The notes under the pieces are model-generated. The model did not search any database. It saw only the letters and a list, made by a program, of their open reading frames with translations, and was not told where the DNA came from. The position numbers were made by a program, and so were the translations under genes. A stretch of DNA of 64,000 bases, taken from positions 310,001-374,000 of the forward strand of contig OZ248348.1 in the NCBI GenBank assembly GCA_965234545.1. The letters are read 5' to 3'. Shown here one piece after another: positions 50,226-59,425 of this stretch. How positions within the stretch are numbered: the first letter of the stretch is position 1; each line of letters begins with the position of its first letter. The stretch comes from Methylotenera sp965234545 (GTDB lineage: Bacteria > Pseudomonadota > Gammaproteobacteria > Burkholderiales > Methylophilaceae).

Positions 50226-50654
50226 TCAGTTTTGCACGGCTTGTAATTTAGCCCAGCATTTAGCGTCAAACTTTTCCCTATTAATGCTATGCCGTTCGTG
50301 GGTGCCGCTGGCAATCAAGTCAAAGCCATCGTGCGCCTCCACAGCGAAGACCAATTTCCTTCCTTGCAACGCTAACAACTCCACGGTCGCCGTCACCGTC
50401 ATGCCTACCGGCGTGGCAGCCAAATGGCTGACGTTGATGTGTGTGCCCACGGTTTGTTCTTGGGGTCCATCCAAATGCGGCTTAATAGCCAGGATACAGG
50501 CCCATTCTAGAAAGCCGACTAAGTAGCCAGTGGCAAACACCTCGGGCATGCCTAAAAAGTCCGCTGATTCTGGGTAGATGGCCGGCACGGTTTTCGCCCG
50601 GCTCACCACGAAGCTATGTTGGTAGCGTAGGCCGACGATTAAGCTGTCTTTCAT
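50226..50654 (-). CDS. Hotdog-fold thioesterase, FlK-like
   Basis: The 142-residue protein resembles the fluoroacetyl-CoA thioesterase-like family: MPEVFATGYLVGFLEWACIL, TVGTHINVSHLAATPVGMTV (conserved Thr and His) and GRKLVFAVEAHDGFDLIASG with the C-terminal HERHSINREKF. It probably hydrolyses an unknown acyl-CoA or serves as a housekeeping thioesterase. The ATG at 50654 has an AAGGAAG site; an in-frame codon eight residues earlier lacks one. It is isolated, between sco and hppA. Confidence 0.85.
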   Translation of the reverse strand: MKDSLIVGLRYQHSFVVSRAKTVPAIYPESADFLGMPEVFATGYLVGFLEWACILAIKPHLDGPQEQTVGTHINVSHLAATPVGMTVTATVELLALQGRKLVFAVEAHDGFDLIASGTHERHSINREKFDAKCWAKLQAVQN

Positions 50655-50683
50655 GTTGTGCTTCCTTTCGCAATGCACTTACT

Positions 50684-50713
50684 TAAGAAAAAGGCCAGCC
50701 CGAAGGCCAGCCT
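50684..50713 (-). terminator. UUCG-loop terminator of hppA
   Basis: On the minus strand the transcript folds as AGGCUGGCC-UUCG-GGCUGGCCU (50713-50692), a 9-bp stem with two internal G-U pairs, followed by UUUUUCUU (50691-50684). The G-U pairs become A-C mismatches on the other strand, so the hairpin works only in the hppA direction. Confidence 0.85.
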
Positions 50714-50731
50714 ATTCTTTATCACTTAACT

Positions 50732-50764
50732 GGGTCTAAGCGAGCTAACAGATTGCTTAGACCC
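50732..50764. other. Second hairpin between the hppA stop and its terminator
   Basis: gggtctaagc (50732-50741) and gcttagaccc (50755-50764) form a perfect 10-bp stem with a 13-nt loop, starting nine bases past the hppA stop. No T run follows, so it is more likely an mRNA 3'-end stabiliser than a terminator. Confidence 0.7.
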
Positions 50765-50772
50765 CGTATCGC

Positions 50773-52818
50773 TTACATGTGCAACAAAGGCACAATCAGC
50801 AAGGCGACAATGTTGATGATTTTGATCAAAGGGTTAACCGCAGGACCGGCCGTGTCTTTGTATGGGTCGCCAACGGTATCACCGGTTACAGCCGCTTTGT
50901 GGGCTTCTGAACCTTTGCCGCCGTGATTGCCATCTTCTATGTATTTTTTGGCGTTATCCCAAGCACCGCCACCGGTACACATGGAGATTGCGACAAATAG
51001 ACCGGTAACGATGGTGCCCATGAGCATGCCACCTAAAGCCACTGGCCCTAATAGCAAACCAACGGCTACCGGAACGGCTACCGGCAGCAAGGATGGAATC
51101 ATCATTTCTTTAATGGCAGCCGTGGTCAGCAAGTCAACGGCTTTACCGTATTCTGGCTTACCGCTGCCATCCATGATGCCTTTGATGTCGCGGAACTGGC
51201 GTCGCACTTCTTCCACCACGGCACCGGCTGCGCGGCCAACGGCTTCCATCGCCATGGCAGCAAACAAGAACGGAATCAAGCCGCCTATGAATAAGCCAAT
51301 AATCACCATAGGATCGCTTAGGTCAAATTTAGCCACCATGCCCGCACCTTCTAACTTGTGCGTGTAGTCAGCAAATAAGACTAAAGCAGCTAAACCAGCT
51401 GAACCAATTGCGTAACCTTTGGTAACGGCTTTAGTGGTGTTGCCAACCGCATCCAATGGATCGGTCACGTCACGCACGGATTTAGGTAAGCCAGACATTT
51501 CGGCAATGCCACCGGCGTTATCGGTGATGGGGCCGTATGCATCCAAGGCCACCACGATACCGGCCATGCTTAACATGGAGGTGGCGGCAATTGCTACGCC
51601 GTATAAGCCACCAAGGTAGTGTGAAACAAAAATGGCCAAACAGACAGACAGCACAGGCCATGCGGTGGATTTCATGGAAATACCGATACCGGCAATGATG
51701 TTGGTGGCGTGACCGGTGGTGGACGCTTGAGCAATGTGTTTAACCGGGGCGTAATCGGTACCGGTGTAATACTCAGTAATCCAAACCAAGGCCGCTGTTA
51801 GGACTAAGCCTACCGCGCAAGCGCCAAACAGTTGGTTAGCAGAAATGGCTAAGTCGCCAGCCATCAAGCCTTCTGGGAACATTTTTGTGGTAACGAAGTA
51901 AAACGCCACCAAAGACAAACCGCCTGCTACCGCCAAACCTTTGTATAGCGCTGGCATGACGTTTTTCATGCCGGGAGAGGCTTTGACAAAGAAGCAACCG
52001 ATGATGGATGCGACGATGGACACCGCGGCCAACATCAATGGGTAGAGGATGCCGTCTTCGCCAGCGCTGGTTAACAGCAAGCTGCCTAATACCATGGTGG
52101 CAATGAGCGTCACGGCATAGGTTTCAAACAAGTCGGCCGCCATGCCTGCGCAATCGCCCACGTTGTCGCCGACATTATCGGCAATCACGGCTGGGTTGCG
52201 AGGGTCGTCTTCTGGGATACCGGCTTCAACTTTACCCACCAAGTCTGCGCCTACGTCTGCGCCTTTAGTGAAAATGCCGCCACCCAAACGGGCGAAGATG
52301 GAAATAAGAGAGGAACCGAAAGCCAAGCCAATTAATGGATTTAAGTCCACTGCTTGCTCGACTGGGGTTATGGACAACAAATAGGCGTAAAAACCGGCTA
52401 CGCCTAGTAAGCCTAAGCCCACTACCAGCATGCCAGTGATGGCGCCGCCTTTAAAGGCCACGTCCAGTGCCGGGGCAATGCCGCCGGTGGCCGCTTGAGC
52501 CGTTCTAACGTTGGCTTTAACCGACACGTTCATGCCTATGAAGCCGCAAGCACCGGATAGTGCCGCGCCAATTACAAAGCCGATGGCCGTGGTGGTGCCT
52601 AAAAATAAGCCAATTAACACAGCCAATACGATACCAACCACCGTGATGGTTTTGTATTGGCGCGCTAAATAAGCCGCTGCGCCTTGTTGAATGGCTGCTG
52701 CAATTTCTTGCATGCGGGCATTACCGGCTGGTAAGCCTGAAATCCATTTACTCATTACGAGGCCGTACAGGACTGCTAAGAAAGCAGCGCCGATGGCGAT
52801 CATTAGTGAAACTGACAT
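50773..52818 (-). CDS. hppA: Membrane proton-pumping pyrophosphatase
   Basis: The 681-residue, roughly 16-helix protein couples pyrophosphate hydrolysis to H+ export. Substrate motifs: TKGADVGADLVGKVEAGIPE, DDPRNPAVIADNVGDNVGDC and DNAKKYIEDGNHGGKGSEAH near the C terminus. The region GNTTKAVTKGYAIGSAG carries Lys and Thr at the positions that mark K+-independent enzymes (K+-dependent ones have Ala and Gly or Ala), so I predict a K+-independent H+ pump. AGGGAG precedes the ATG. The gene is monocistronic, with a 305-bp leader region and its own terminator. Confidence 0.97.
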   Translation of the reverse strand: MSVSLMIAIGAAFLAVLYGLVMSKWISGLPAGNARMQEIAAAIQQGAAAYLARQYKTITVVGIVLAVLIGLFLGTTTAIGFVIGAALSGACGFIGMNVSVKANVRTAQAATGGIAPALDVAFKGGAITGMLVVGLGLLGVAGFYAYLLSITPVEQAVDLNPLIGLAFGSSLISIFARLGGGIFTKGADVGADLVGKVEAGIPEDDPRNPAVIADNVGDNVGDCAGMAADLFETYAVTLIATMVLGSLLLTSAGEDGILYPLMLAAVSIVASIIGCFFVKASPGMKNVMPALYKGLAVAGGLSLVAFYFVTTKMFPEGLMAGDLAISANQLFGACAVGLVLTAALVWITEYYTGTDYAPVKHIAQASTTGHATNIIAGIGISMKSTAWPVLSVCLAIFVSHYLGGLYGVAIAATSMLSMAGIVVALDAYGPITDNAGGIAEMSGLPKSVRDVTDPLDAVGNTTKAVTKGYAIGSAGLAALVLFADYTHKLEGAGMVAKFDLSDPMVIIGLFIGGLIPFLFAAMAMEAVGRAAGAVVEEVRRQFRDIKGIMDGSGKPEYGKAVDLLTTAAIKEMMIPSLLPVAVPVAVGLLLGPVALGGMLMGTIVTGLFVAISMCTGGGAWDNAKKYIEDGNHGGKGSEAHKAAVTGDTVGDPYKDTAGPAVNPLIKIINIVALLIVPLLHM

Positions 52819-53123
52819 GACTTCTCCCTATCTAAATTTTTATAAATTACGTGAGTATTAAACTGCGTTTAAAACGTTAAAAATAAAACTAGTACGAATT
52901 GAGACACCGAGAGCGCTTGTTTTGCACCCCATTCACAGCTATGCAAGTATTGCGAATAATCTGCCGCTACGCATGTATCGCTACATGTAAATAATTTGTA
53001 ACAGCGGTTCATTATTACACTAATAAGCGCACGCAACAACTTCTTTTGGCTGGCCTGAAAATAGGCGGTTTACTAAGGGCTGTTAAGTACGAGGAGGGCC
53101 AGGAAAAAAGCCGGATGGATGAT
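52819..53123 (-). other. 305-bp non-coding region before hppA
   Basis: No gene is visible. It is AT-rich and must hold the hppA promoter. It contains a small palindrome catgta-tcgc-tacatg (52972-52987). A possible TTGTTG/TAATAA pair with 16-bp spacing occurs on the minus strand near 53000-53035, but I would not insist on it. The length is unusual for this gene-dense stretch, so a regulated leader is possible. Confidence 0.5.
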
Positions 53124-53540
53124 TTAATTGACTTTGCTGGCCAGCCTAGCTAAGGCATCACCAAGGTCGGTGCCGCTCAGTTTTTTAGCCAAACTTTCAA
53201 GCTCGTTTGCCGCTTGGCGACTCAGCTTTTTAATGGCTTTGGGCTGGGCTTGCGGGCTAGATTTTACTTGCACTTTCACCCGAATTGCAGTAACTTCACT
53301 GCCTTGCTTTTCTAGCTGAATCAACAAACTAGGAATGCAAAGTTTGATTTTAGCCGCGACCGCATTATTGCTGGCATACAGGTTTAATTGTTGGTTTTTT
53401 ATGCTGCTAGCGTGGCTCAACTGGCCTAAGTTTCCCGGGGCAATCGATAACCAGATTTTTTGCGCAGCCAGGGTTTCTTTGCTGTGCGCAGCTAAGCCCT
53501 TCAAATCAGGCTGGTTGAGCAGTGCATTAAACTGGCGCAT
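53124..53540 (-). CDS. dciA: DciA-like protein (DUF721)
   Basis: The 138-residue protein has a weakly conserved DUF721 core: AAQKIWLSIAPGNLGQLSHA, QQLNLYASNNAVAAKIKLCI and PSLLIQLEKQGSEVTAIRVK. DciA is the ancestral loader of the replicative helicase DnaB. The position beside an M23 peptidase and secA supports the call, as dciA is often next to secA in Beta- and Gammaproteobacteria. It diverges from the M23 gene with only 38 bp between the starts. Conservation is low, hence the moderate confidence. Confidence 0.75.
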   Translation of the reverse strand: MRQFNALLNQPDLKGLAAHSKETLAAQKIWLSIAPGNLGQLSHASSIKNQQLNLYASNNAVAAKIKLCIPSLLIQLEKQGSEVTAIRVKVQVKSSPQAQPKAIKKLSRQAANELESLAKKLSGTDLGDALARLASKVN

Positions 53541-53578
53541 GCTTGGTGGTCAGGTAAGTTCGGGTAAATGGAAGTGCG

Positions 53579-54499
53579 ATGAACATCATTTTTATCTCAA
53601 ATAGTATGGCAAAAGCAAAAACGCTCTCGGTGTTTCAGGTGAGTGCGATTGTGCTTGCGTTGCTGGTGGTGCCGGTCATGCTCACGCTGTTGCTGATTGT
53701 GCCACAGGATGCGGCGCCGCAACAGGGGGCAAAGGCGTCTAAGCTGAGATTTTCATTTAATATAGGTGACCCACAAAAACACTTGGATGCCTATGCGGTG
53801 CAGATGGGTGAATTGCAGGCGCGCATCATGCGTTTGGATGCGCAAAGCGAACGCTTAGCTAAATTAGCCGGCGAGAAAAAAGCCGCCGCACCCCTCACTA
53901 AATCCAATGCCCCTAGTCTGAATTCACCGGTCAGTAAATCGTCAGCCGCCAATCGCGGCGGCCCCTTGGTGCTGAACAGCCCTTACACCGAGATGGATTT
54001 GCAAAAGCACATTGCCGAACTGACCGCCAGAGTCGAGTTCGAAACCGAATACTTAAGCGAATTGGAAGCGACTTTGTTGCAAGAAAGCATGCTCAAAGGT
54101 GTGCTGCCTAACAGCAGCCCGATACGTGCGGCGTTTAATTCATCCAGCTACGGTTGGCGTATCGATCCGTTTAACGGCAACAAAGCCTTCCATGAAGGCT
54201 TGGATTTTTCGGCTAATGCTGGCGCCCCTATTTTTGCCGCAGCGGGCGGTATTGTTTCGGCTGCGGAAACCATGCCCGATTATGGTAAAATCGTCATCGT
54301 GTCGCATGGCTCTGGCCTTGAAACCCGCTATGCCCATACTTCCAAAATACTGGTTAAGGTGGGTGACAGGGTTGAAAAGGGTCAAGTGGTGGCGCTGGTT
54401 GGCAATACCGGTCGATCCACGGGGCCGCATTTGCATTATGAAATCAGGTTAAACGGCAATGCCTTGGACCCAAGAAAATACCTGAATGCCAGGAATTAA
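53579..54499 (+). CDS. M23-family (LytM) peptidase, membrane-anchored
   Basis: The 306-residue protein has an N-terminal membrane helix (VSAIVLALLVVPVMLTLLLI), a coiled-coil-like stretch (about 80-105 and 145-175) and a C-terminal LytM domain (about 180-300). The zinc ligands are present: HEGLDF (H-x3-D) and GPHLHYEI (H-x-H), with ETRYAHTSKILVKVGD between. It should cleave peptidoglycan cross-links or activate amidases in the periplasm. Its layout and location before secA match a common betaproteobacterial gene. Confidence 0.9.
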   Translation: MNIIFISNSMAKAKTLSVFQVSAIVLALLVVPVMLTLLLIVPQDAAPQQGAKASKLRFSFNIGDPQKHLDAYAVQMGELQARIMRLDAQSERLAKLAGEKKAAAPLTKSNAPSLNSPVSKSSAANRGGPLVLNSPYTEMDLQKHIAELTARVEFETEYLSELEATLLQESMLKGVLPNSSPIRAAFNSSSYGWRIDPFNGNKAFHEGLDFSANAGAPIFAAAGGIVSAAETMPDYGKIVIVSHGSGLETRYAHTSKILVKVGDRVEKGQVVALVGNTGRSTGPHLHYEIRLNGNALDPRKYLNARN

Positions 54500-54593
54500 T
54501 TTAATAAAACACAGCCCTAAGGCTCCCTACTAACCACCCTCTATATCAATCACATTAAGATATTTATCCTCTAAGCGGAAAGCCCCTCACTTC

Positions 54594-57311
54594 ATGATTT
54601 CAACGTTGTTTAAAAGAATATTTGGTAGCCGTAATGACAGGCTGGTCAAACAGTACGCGCAAAAAGTGCTCAGCATTAATGCTATGGAACCGGCCATGCA
54701 AGCCTTGTCTGACGAGGCGCTAAAAGCCAAGACGGAAGAATTTAAGCAACGCCATGCCAATGGTGAAACCCTAGAGCAGTTATTGCCTGAGGCGTTTGCC
54801 GTGGTGCGTGAAGCCGGTAAGCGGGTATTGGGTATGCGCCATTTTGACGTGCAGTTGATAGGCGGCATGGTGTTGAACGCAGGCAAGATAGGCGAGATGC
54901 GCACCGGCGAGGGTAAAACCTTGGTCGCCACGTTGCCGGTGTACCTAAACGCCTTAACCGGCAAGGGCGTGCACGTGGTAACGGTCAACGATTACCTGGC
55001 CAAGCGTGATGCCGAGTGGATGGGCAAGTTGTATAACTTTTTGGGTTTAAGCATAGGCATTAACTTGTCGCAAATGCCCAACGAAGCCAAACGGGCGGCT
55101 TACGCGGCCGACATCACTTACGGCACCAATAACGAATACGGTTTTGACTACTTGCGTGACAACATGGTGCACAGCCGTGAAGAGCGCGTGCAGCGTGGCT
55201 TGAGTTATGCCTTGATAGACGAGGTCGATTCCATCCTAATCGATGAGGCGCGTACGCCCTTGATTATTTCCGGCCAAGCCGATGACAGCATTGCCTTATA
55301 CAGCCAAATCAACACCGTGGCTGCTAAGCTAATTGCCCAAACCGAAGAAGAGGGCGCGGGCGATTTCTGGGTGGATGAAAAAAACCAAAGCGTCACCCTA
55401 TCCGAACAGGGGCATGAGCACGCGGAAGCCTTGCTGGCCGAGTCCGGCATGTTGCCTGAGGGATCTAGCCTCTACGAAGCGGCCAACATCACCTTGGTGC
55501 ATCACCTCTACGCTTCCTTGCGCGCACGCAATCTTTACCACCGCGATCAACATTACGTGGTGCGCGATGGCGAAGTGACCATCGTCGATGAGATCAATGG
55601 CCGCATGATGCCAGGACGCCGATGGTCTGACGGTTTGCACCAAGCGGTGGAAGCCAAAGAAGGCGTGGAAATCCAAAAAGAAAACCAAACGCTGGCATCG
55701 ATTACTTTCCAAAACTACTTCCGTATGTATGCCAAGTTGTCCGGTATGACAGGCACGGCCGATACCGAAGCTTACGAATTCAATCAAATTTATAACCTAG
55801 AAACCGTGGTGATTCCAACCCACCGTCCTATGTTACGAAAAGACAACATGGATAAAGTCTACCGCACGGCCAGAGAAAAATACGCCGCGGTAATTTTAGA
55901 CATTAAAGACTGCCAAAGCCGGGGTCAGCCGGTATTGGTGGGTACCACTTCTATCGAAAATTCCGAGCTGATTTCCAACCTATTGAACGCCGAAAAACTG
56001 GAACACCAAGTGCTCAATGCCAAACAGCACGAGCGCGAGGCGCACGTGATTGCTCAAGCCGGTCGTCCTGGGGTGATTACCATCGCTACCAACATGGCCG
56101 GTCGTGGGACTGACATTGTGTTAGGCGGCAACCCAGAAACCGACATAGAGAAAGTTAAAGAAGACAGTAAATTATCCGAGGCGCAAAAAACCACGGCCAT
56201 AGACAAGCTAAAAGCCGAGTGGCAAGCGCGCCACGATGCCGTGTTGGCTGCCGGTGGTTTGCACATTGCCGGTACTGAGCGCCACGAGTCACGTCGTGTC
56301 GACAACCAATTGCGCGGCCGTTCCGGTCGTCAAGGCGATAGCGGTTCTAGCCGATTCTATTTGTCCTTGGAAGACCAGTTGCTACGTATTTTTGCTTCCG
56401 ATCGCGTATCCGCTATCATGGAAAAACTCAATATGCCGGACGGCGAGGCCATAGAGCACCCATGGGTGACGCGCGCCATAGAAAATGCCCAACGCAAGGT
56501 AGAGGGCCGTAACTTCGACATCCGTAAACAGTTGCTGGAATACGATGACGTGGCCAACGATCAGCGCAAGGTCATTTACGAGCAACGCAACGAATTGCTG
56601 GAAGCGGCGGACGTGGGCGAGACCATACTGGCCATGCGTGAAGACGTGTTGGTCAGCATGATGGCCAGTCACATTCCCCCTGATAGCGTCGAAGAGCTAT
56701 GGGATGTGCCTAGCTTGGAGCGCGAATTAAAAGCAGAAACCGGCTTGGGCATTCCTTTGCAAGCAATGCTGGAAGACAACCCCGATTTGCATGAAGAAAC
56801 CTTGCGTGAGCGCATACTCGATGCGGCCAACAGTGCGTATGCCGCCAAAGAAGACTTGGCCAGTGCCGATATCATGCGTCAATTTGAGCGTTCCGTGATG
56901 TTGCAAAGCTTGGACAACCATTGGCGTGAGCATTTAGCGGCGTTGGATCATTTGCGCCAAGGCATACACTTGCGTTCTTACGCTCAGAAAAACCCTAAGC
57001 AAGAATACAAACGCGAAGCCTTTGAGTTGTTTGAAGGCTTGCTCAATGCGGTGAAAAGCGAAGTCACCAAAGTGACCATGTTGGTGCAGGTTAAAAATGA
57101 AGCCGACGTGGAAGCCGTGGAAAAACCGCTGGAAGTGGAAAACCTGCAATACCAACACGCTGATTACGACGAGGCTTTAGCTAACCCAGCGGATGACGTG
57201 CCCTTAGGGGAACAACCGCAAGTGCGCGCAGGCATTAAAGTGGGCCGTAATGACCCGTGCCCATGCGGTTCAGGCAAAAAATTCAAACAATGCCACGGCG
57301 TATTGAATTAA
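54594..57311 (+). CDS. secA: Preprotein translocase ATPase SecA
   Basis: The 905-residue motor drives proteins through SecYEG. Walker A GEMRTGEGKTLVATLPVYL (about residue 102), DYLRDNMV, ALIDEVDSILIDEARTPLII (DEAD-type box), ATNMAGRGTDIVLGGNPE and QLRGRSGRQGDSGSSRFYLS are all present. The C-terminal zinc/SecB-binding tail RNDPCPCGSGKKFKQCHG is intact. No secM-like leader gene is seen in the 94 bp upstream. It would also export the adhesin and foldase precursors. Confidence 0.99.
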   Translation: MISTLFKRIFGSRNDRLVKQYAQKVLSINAMEPAMQALSDEALKAKTEEFKQRHANGETLEQLLPEAFAVVREAGKRVLGMRHFDVQLIGGMVLNAGKIGEMRTGEGKTLVATLPVYLNALTGKGVHVVTVNDYLAKRDAEWMGKLYNFLGLSIGINLSQMPNEAKRAAYAADITYGTNNEYGFDYLRDNMVHSREERVQRGLSYALIDEVDSILIDEARTPLIISGQADDSIALYSQINTVAAKLIAQTEEEGAGDFWVDEKNQSVTLSEQGHEHAEALLAESGMLPEGSSLYEAANITLVHHLYASLRARNLYHRDQHYVVRDGEVTIVDEINGRMMPGRRWSDGLHQAVEAKEGVEIQKENQTLASITFQNYFRMYAKLSGMTGTADTEAYEFNQIYNLETVVIPTHRPMLRKDNMDKVYRTAREKYAAVILDIKDCQSRGQPVLVGTTSIENSELISNLLNAEKLEHQVLNAKQHEREAHVIAQAGRPGVITIATNMAGRGTDIVLGGNPETDIEKVKEDSKLSEAQKTTAIDKLKAEWQARHDAVLAAGGLHIAGTERHESRRVDNQLRGRSGRQGDSGSSRFYLSLEDQLLRIFASDRVSAIMEKLNMPDGEAIEHPWVTRAIENAQRKVEGRNFDIRKQLLEYDDVANDQRKVIYEQRNELLEAADVGETILAMREDVLVSMMASHIPPDSVEELWDVPSLERELKAETGLGIPLQAMLEDNPDLHEETLRERILDAANSAYAAKEDLASADIMRQFERSVMLQSLDNHWREHLAALDHLRQGIHLRSYAQKNPKQEYKREAFELFEGLLNAVKSEVTKVTMLVQVKNEADVEAVEKPLEVENLQYQHADYDEALANPADDVPLGEQPQVRAGIKVGRNDPCPCGSGKKFKQCHGVLN

Positions 57312-57327
57312 GTTAACAGGCCATAAC

Positions 57328-57531
57328 ATGACTGACACCGCTGTCAATAACGCACCCGCATCGCCTTGCATAGGCGTGTGTGCCATAGACGAATCCAACG
57401 GATTTTGCCTAGGCTGCTACCGCAGCTTAGATGAAATTAAAGGTTGGTGGGACATGACGGCCACGCAGCAAACGGCTTTAGTCAATGAGTTGGCGGACAG
57501 GCAAACGCAATTAGCCAATTTTGATGATTAA
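57328..57531 (+). CDS. DUF1289 small Cys-rich protein
   Basis: The 67-residue protein carries the DUF1289 pattern SPCIGVCAIDESNGFCLGCY (four Cys: C-x3-C-x8-C-x2-C) followed by RSLDEIKGWWDM. The Cys set suggests a metal or Fe-S site, but the function is unknown. It follows secA by 16 bp and is probably cotranscribed. A bidirectional terminator lies 40 bp after it. Confidence 0.9.
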   Translation: MTDTAVNNAPASPCIGVCAIDESNGFCLGCYRSLDEIKGWWDMTATQQTALVNELADRQTQLANFDD

Positions 57532-57570
57532 GCGGTGCACAAGTAGCGTTTGATCAACGCCTACCAAACA

Positions 57571-57603
57571 AAAAGCCGGCATCCTAGCCGGCTTTTTTAT
57601 TTT
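57571..57603. terminator. Bidirectional terminator between the secA and rnf operons
   Basis: aaaagccggc (57571-57580) pairs with gccggctttt (57587-57596) in a 10-bp stem with a six-base loop. A T run follows on the plus strand (57593-57602) and A's flank the other side, so it can end both the secA-DUF1289 transcript and the convergent rnf-nth-DUF1841 transcript. Confidence 0.93.
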
Positions 57604-57614
57604 AGTAAGATAGC

Positions 57615-58052
57615 TTAAGCCTGCACTTTTTGTTGCAGCAATTGCAGGTAATGCACGCCATCCGGCCCCGTGTGATTGCGCTGTGCTTGCCAAAGGGTCT
57701 CGGCCAAGCAATCCATCACATCGTGGTAAGCCAAGTGCGCGTCAGCGTGTTTTTCTCGCAATGCACCGTGCATGGCCTTGATGCCAGCCGGTTGGTCTAT
57801 GCTAATTTGCTCTATCACTGATAGATGCAAGCTGATGTGTAAAAACGGATTGGTCACGCCCATTTCTGGGAAATACGCTTGCTGCAAATACTGCTCGGGG
57901 GCGTTAAAAATCGCATGGTATTCCGGGTGCATTTGCAAGACTTCCACGGCAATTTTTTCTAGGTCGGTGAGCACGGCGGCTTGCTTGAATTTGGCCCAAG
58001 CATCGAATAAAAACTGCCTGGCTTGGTCGCGGCTGGGGTTGTATAAACTCAT
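57615..58052 (-). CDS. DUF1841 family protein
   Basis: The 145-residue, mainly helical protein fits DUF1841: MSLYNPSRDQARQFLFDAWA, IAVEVLQMHPEYHAIFNAPE, GVTNPFLHISLHLSVIEQIS and HDVMDCLAETLWQAQRN. His and Asp/Glu pairs recall a metal-binding helical fold, but no function is established. It starts six bases after nth ends and is the last gene of the rnf-nth run. Confidence 0.88.
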   Translation of the reverse strand: MSLYNPSRDQARQFLFDAWAKFKQAAVLTDLEKIAVEVLQMHPEYHAIFNAPEQYLQQAYFPEMGVTNPFLHISLHLSVIEQISIDQPAGIKAMHGALREKHADAHLAYHDVMDCLAETLWQAQRNHTGPDGVHYLQLLQQKVQA

Positions 58053-58058
58053 GGTTTT

Positions 58059-58694
58059 CTAGTGGTATTCTTTAGCGTTAAATTCACATAAATCAGCGAT
58101 GCAGCATTGCGCGCATTTAGGCTTGCGGGCCACGCAGGTGTAGCGGCCGTGTAAGATTAGCAAATGGTGGGCATCTTGCAGGTAAGCGGCCGGGATGGTT
58201 TTAAGGTATTTCTTCTCCACTTCCAACACGGTTTTACCGGTCGCCAGTTTAATGCGATTGCCCAAGCGAAATAAATGCGTGTCGACGGCGATGGTGGGCA
58301 TGCCAAAAGCCGTATTTAATATCACGTTAGCGGTTTTGCGACCGACGCCAGGTAGGCGTTCTAAGGCTGCTCTGGTATTGGGCACTTGCGATTGGTGCTC
58401 GTGGATTAAAATTTGGCAGGTGGCCAAGATGTTCTTGGCTTTAGCGTGGTACAAGCCTATGCGGTTGACGTAAGATTCTAAGCCGTCTATGCCTAAGGCC
58501 AATATACTGGCCGGCGTGTTGGCCACGGCAAACAGCTTGTCTGTGACGATGTTCACGCCTTTGTCGGTGGCTTGCGCCGACAGAATGACCGCGATCAACA
58601 ATTCAAAGGTGCTGCTGTGTTTGAGCTCGGTGGACGGGTTGGGGATGGCCGCACTCAAGCGCCTAAATATTTCATGGCGTTTTTCGGCATTCAT
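58059..58694 (-). CDS. nth: Endonuclease III
   Basis: The 211-residue DNA glycosylase/AP lyase removes oxidised pyrimidines. It has the helix-hairpin-helix LERLPGVGRKTANVILN with the catalytic Lys, the catalytic Asp in AVDTHLFRLGNR, and the [4Fe-4S] motif C-x6-C-x2-C-x5-C (CVARKPKCAQC then CIADLC). It follows rnfE by 35 bp, the standard rnf-nth arrangement of Gammaproteobacteria and some Betaproteobacteria. Confidence 0.98.
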   Translation of the reverse strand: MNAEKRHEIFRRLSAAIPNPSTELKHSSTFELLIAVILSAQATDKGVNIVTDKLFAVANTPASILALGIDGLESYVNRIGLYHAKAKNILATCQILIHEHQSQVPNTRAALERLPGVGRKTANVILNTAFGMPTIAVDTHLFRLGNRIKLATGKTVLEVEKKYLKTIPAAYLQDAHHLLILHGRYTCVARKPKCAQCCIADLCEFNAKEYH

Positions 58695-58729
58695 GGCAAA
58701 TCGACCGGCTTTTTTGAAGGCTGGCTTAG

Positions 58730-59413
58730 CTAGTGGCTGACGGCTGACAGCGGGCTAGTCACGCCTGCGGATTGCTTGGCTGCTTTGCGCATTTCTATCC
58801 AATTGCGCAAGGCGATTAAGCTGCCCAAGCCTAAGAATGCGCCAGGCGGCAACACCGCCAGCAAGAAGCCGTGGTAATCGACACTGGTCCACATGAAAGC
58901 GTGGGCGCTTGGGCCCAATACTAAATCCAGCCCAGACAGCACGGTGCCTTTTCCTACTAATTCTCGTATGGCACCCAATAAACCCAGTACCAGCATTAAG
59001 CCTGATCCCATCATGAAGCCATCTAACATAGACGGTAAGGTAGGATTTTTAGCCGCAAACGATTCTACCCTGGCCAGCACGATGCAATTGACCACGATGA
59101 GTGGGATAAAGATGCCCAATACCTTATGCAGCTCATGGGCGTAGGCATTGATCGATAGATCGATGACGGTTACTAGGGCGGCAATAACCAAAATGAATAC
59201 CGGGACGCGGATTTCATTGGGCACAAACTGGCGCACCGGCGACACGGAGCCATTAGCCGCCGCCATCACCAATGCCGTTGCAAAACCCAAGCTTAAACCG
59301 TTGACGGCGCTGGTGGTGACGGCGAGAGTTGGGCATAGACCTAATAGTTGGACAACGCCGGAATTTTGCTTCCACAAGCCGTTTACGGTGATTTCTTTGT
59401 AGAGGTTGGTCAT
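58730..59413 (-). CDS. rnfE: Rnf complex subunit E
   Basis: The 227-residue, six-helix membrane protein has the RnfE landmarks NGLWKQNSGVVQLLGLCPTL, AVTTSAVNGLSLGFATALVM and IPLIVVNCIVLARVESFAAK. It pairs with RnfA to hold a membrane-embedded Fe-S site and an ion path in the ferredoxin:NAD+ oxidoreductase. It follows rnfG by 12 bp. Confidence 0.97.
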   Translation of the reverse strand: MTNLYKEITVNGLWKQNSGVVQLLGLCPTLAVTTSAVNGLSLGFATALVMAAANGSVSPVRQFVPNEIRVPVFILVIAALVTVIDLSINAYAHELHKVLGIFIPLIVVNCIVLARVESFAAKNPTLPSMLDGFMMGSGLMLVLGLLGAIRELVGKGTVLSGLDLVLGPSAHAFMWTSVDYHGFLLAVLPPGAFLGLGSLIALRNWIEMRKAAKQSAGVTSPLSAVSH

Positions 59414-59425
59414 GATAATCCTAAG

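Noticed and set aside
54500..54593. A secM-like arrest peptide before secA
   Set aside because: The 94-bp gap is too short and has no credible start or arrest motif.
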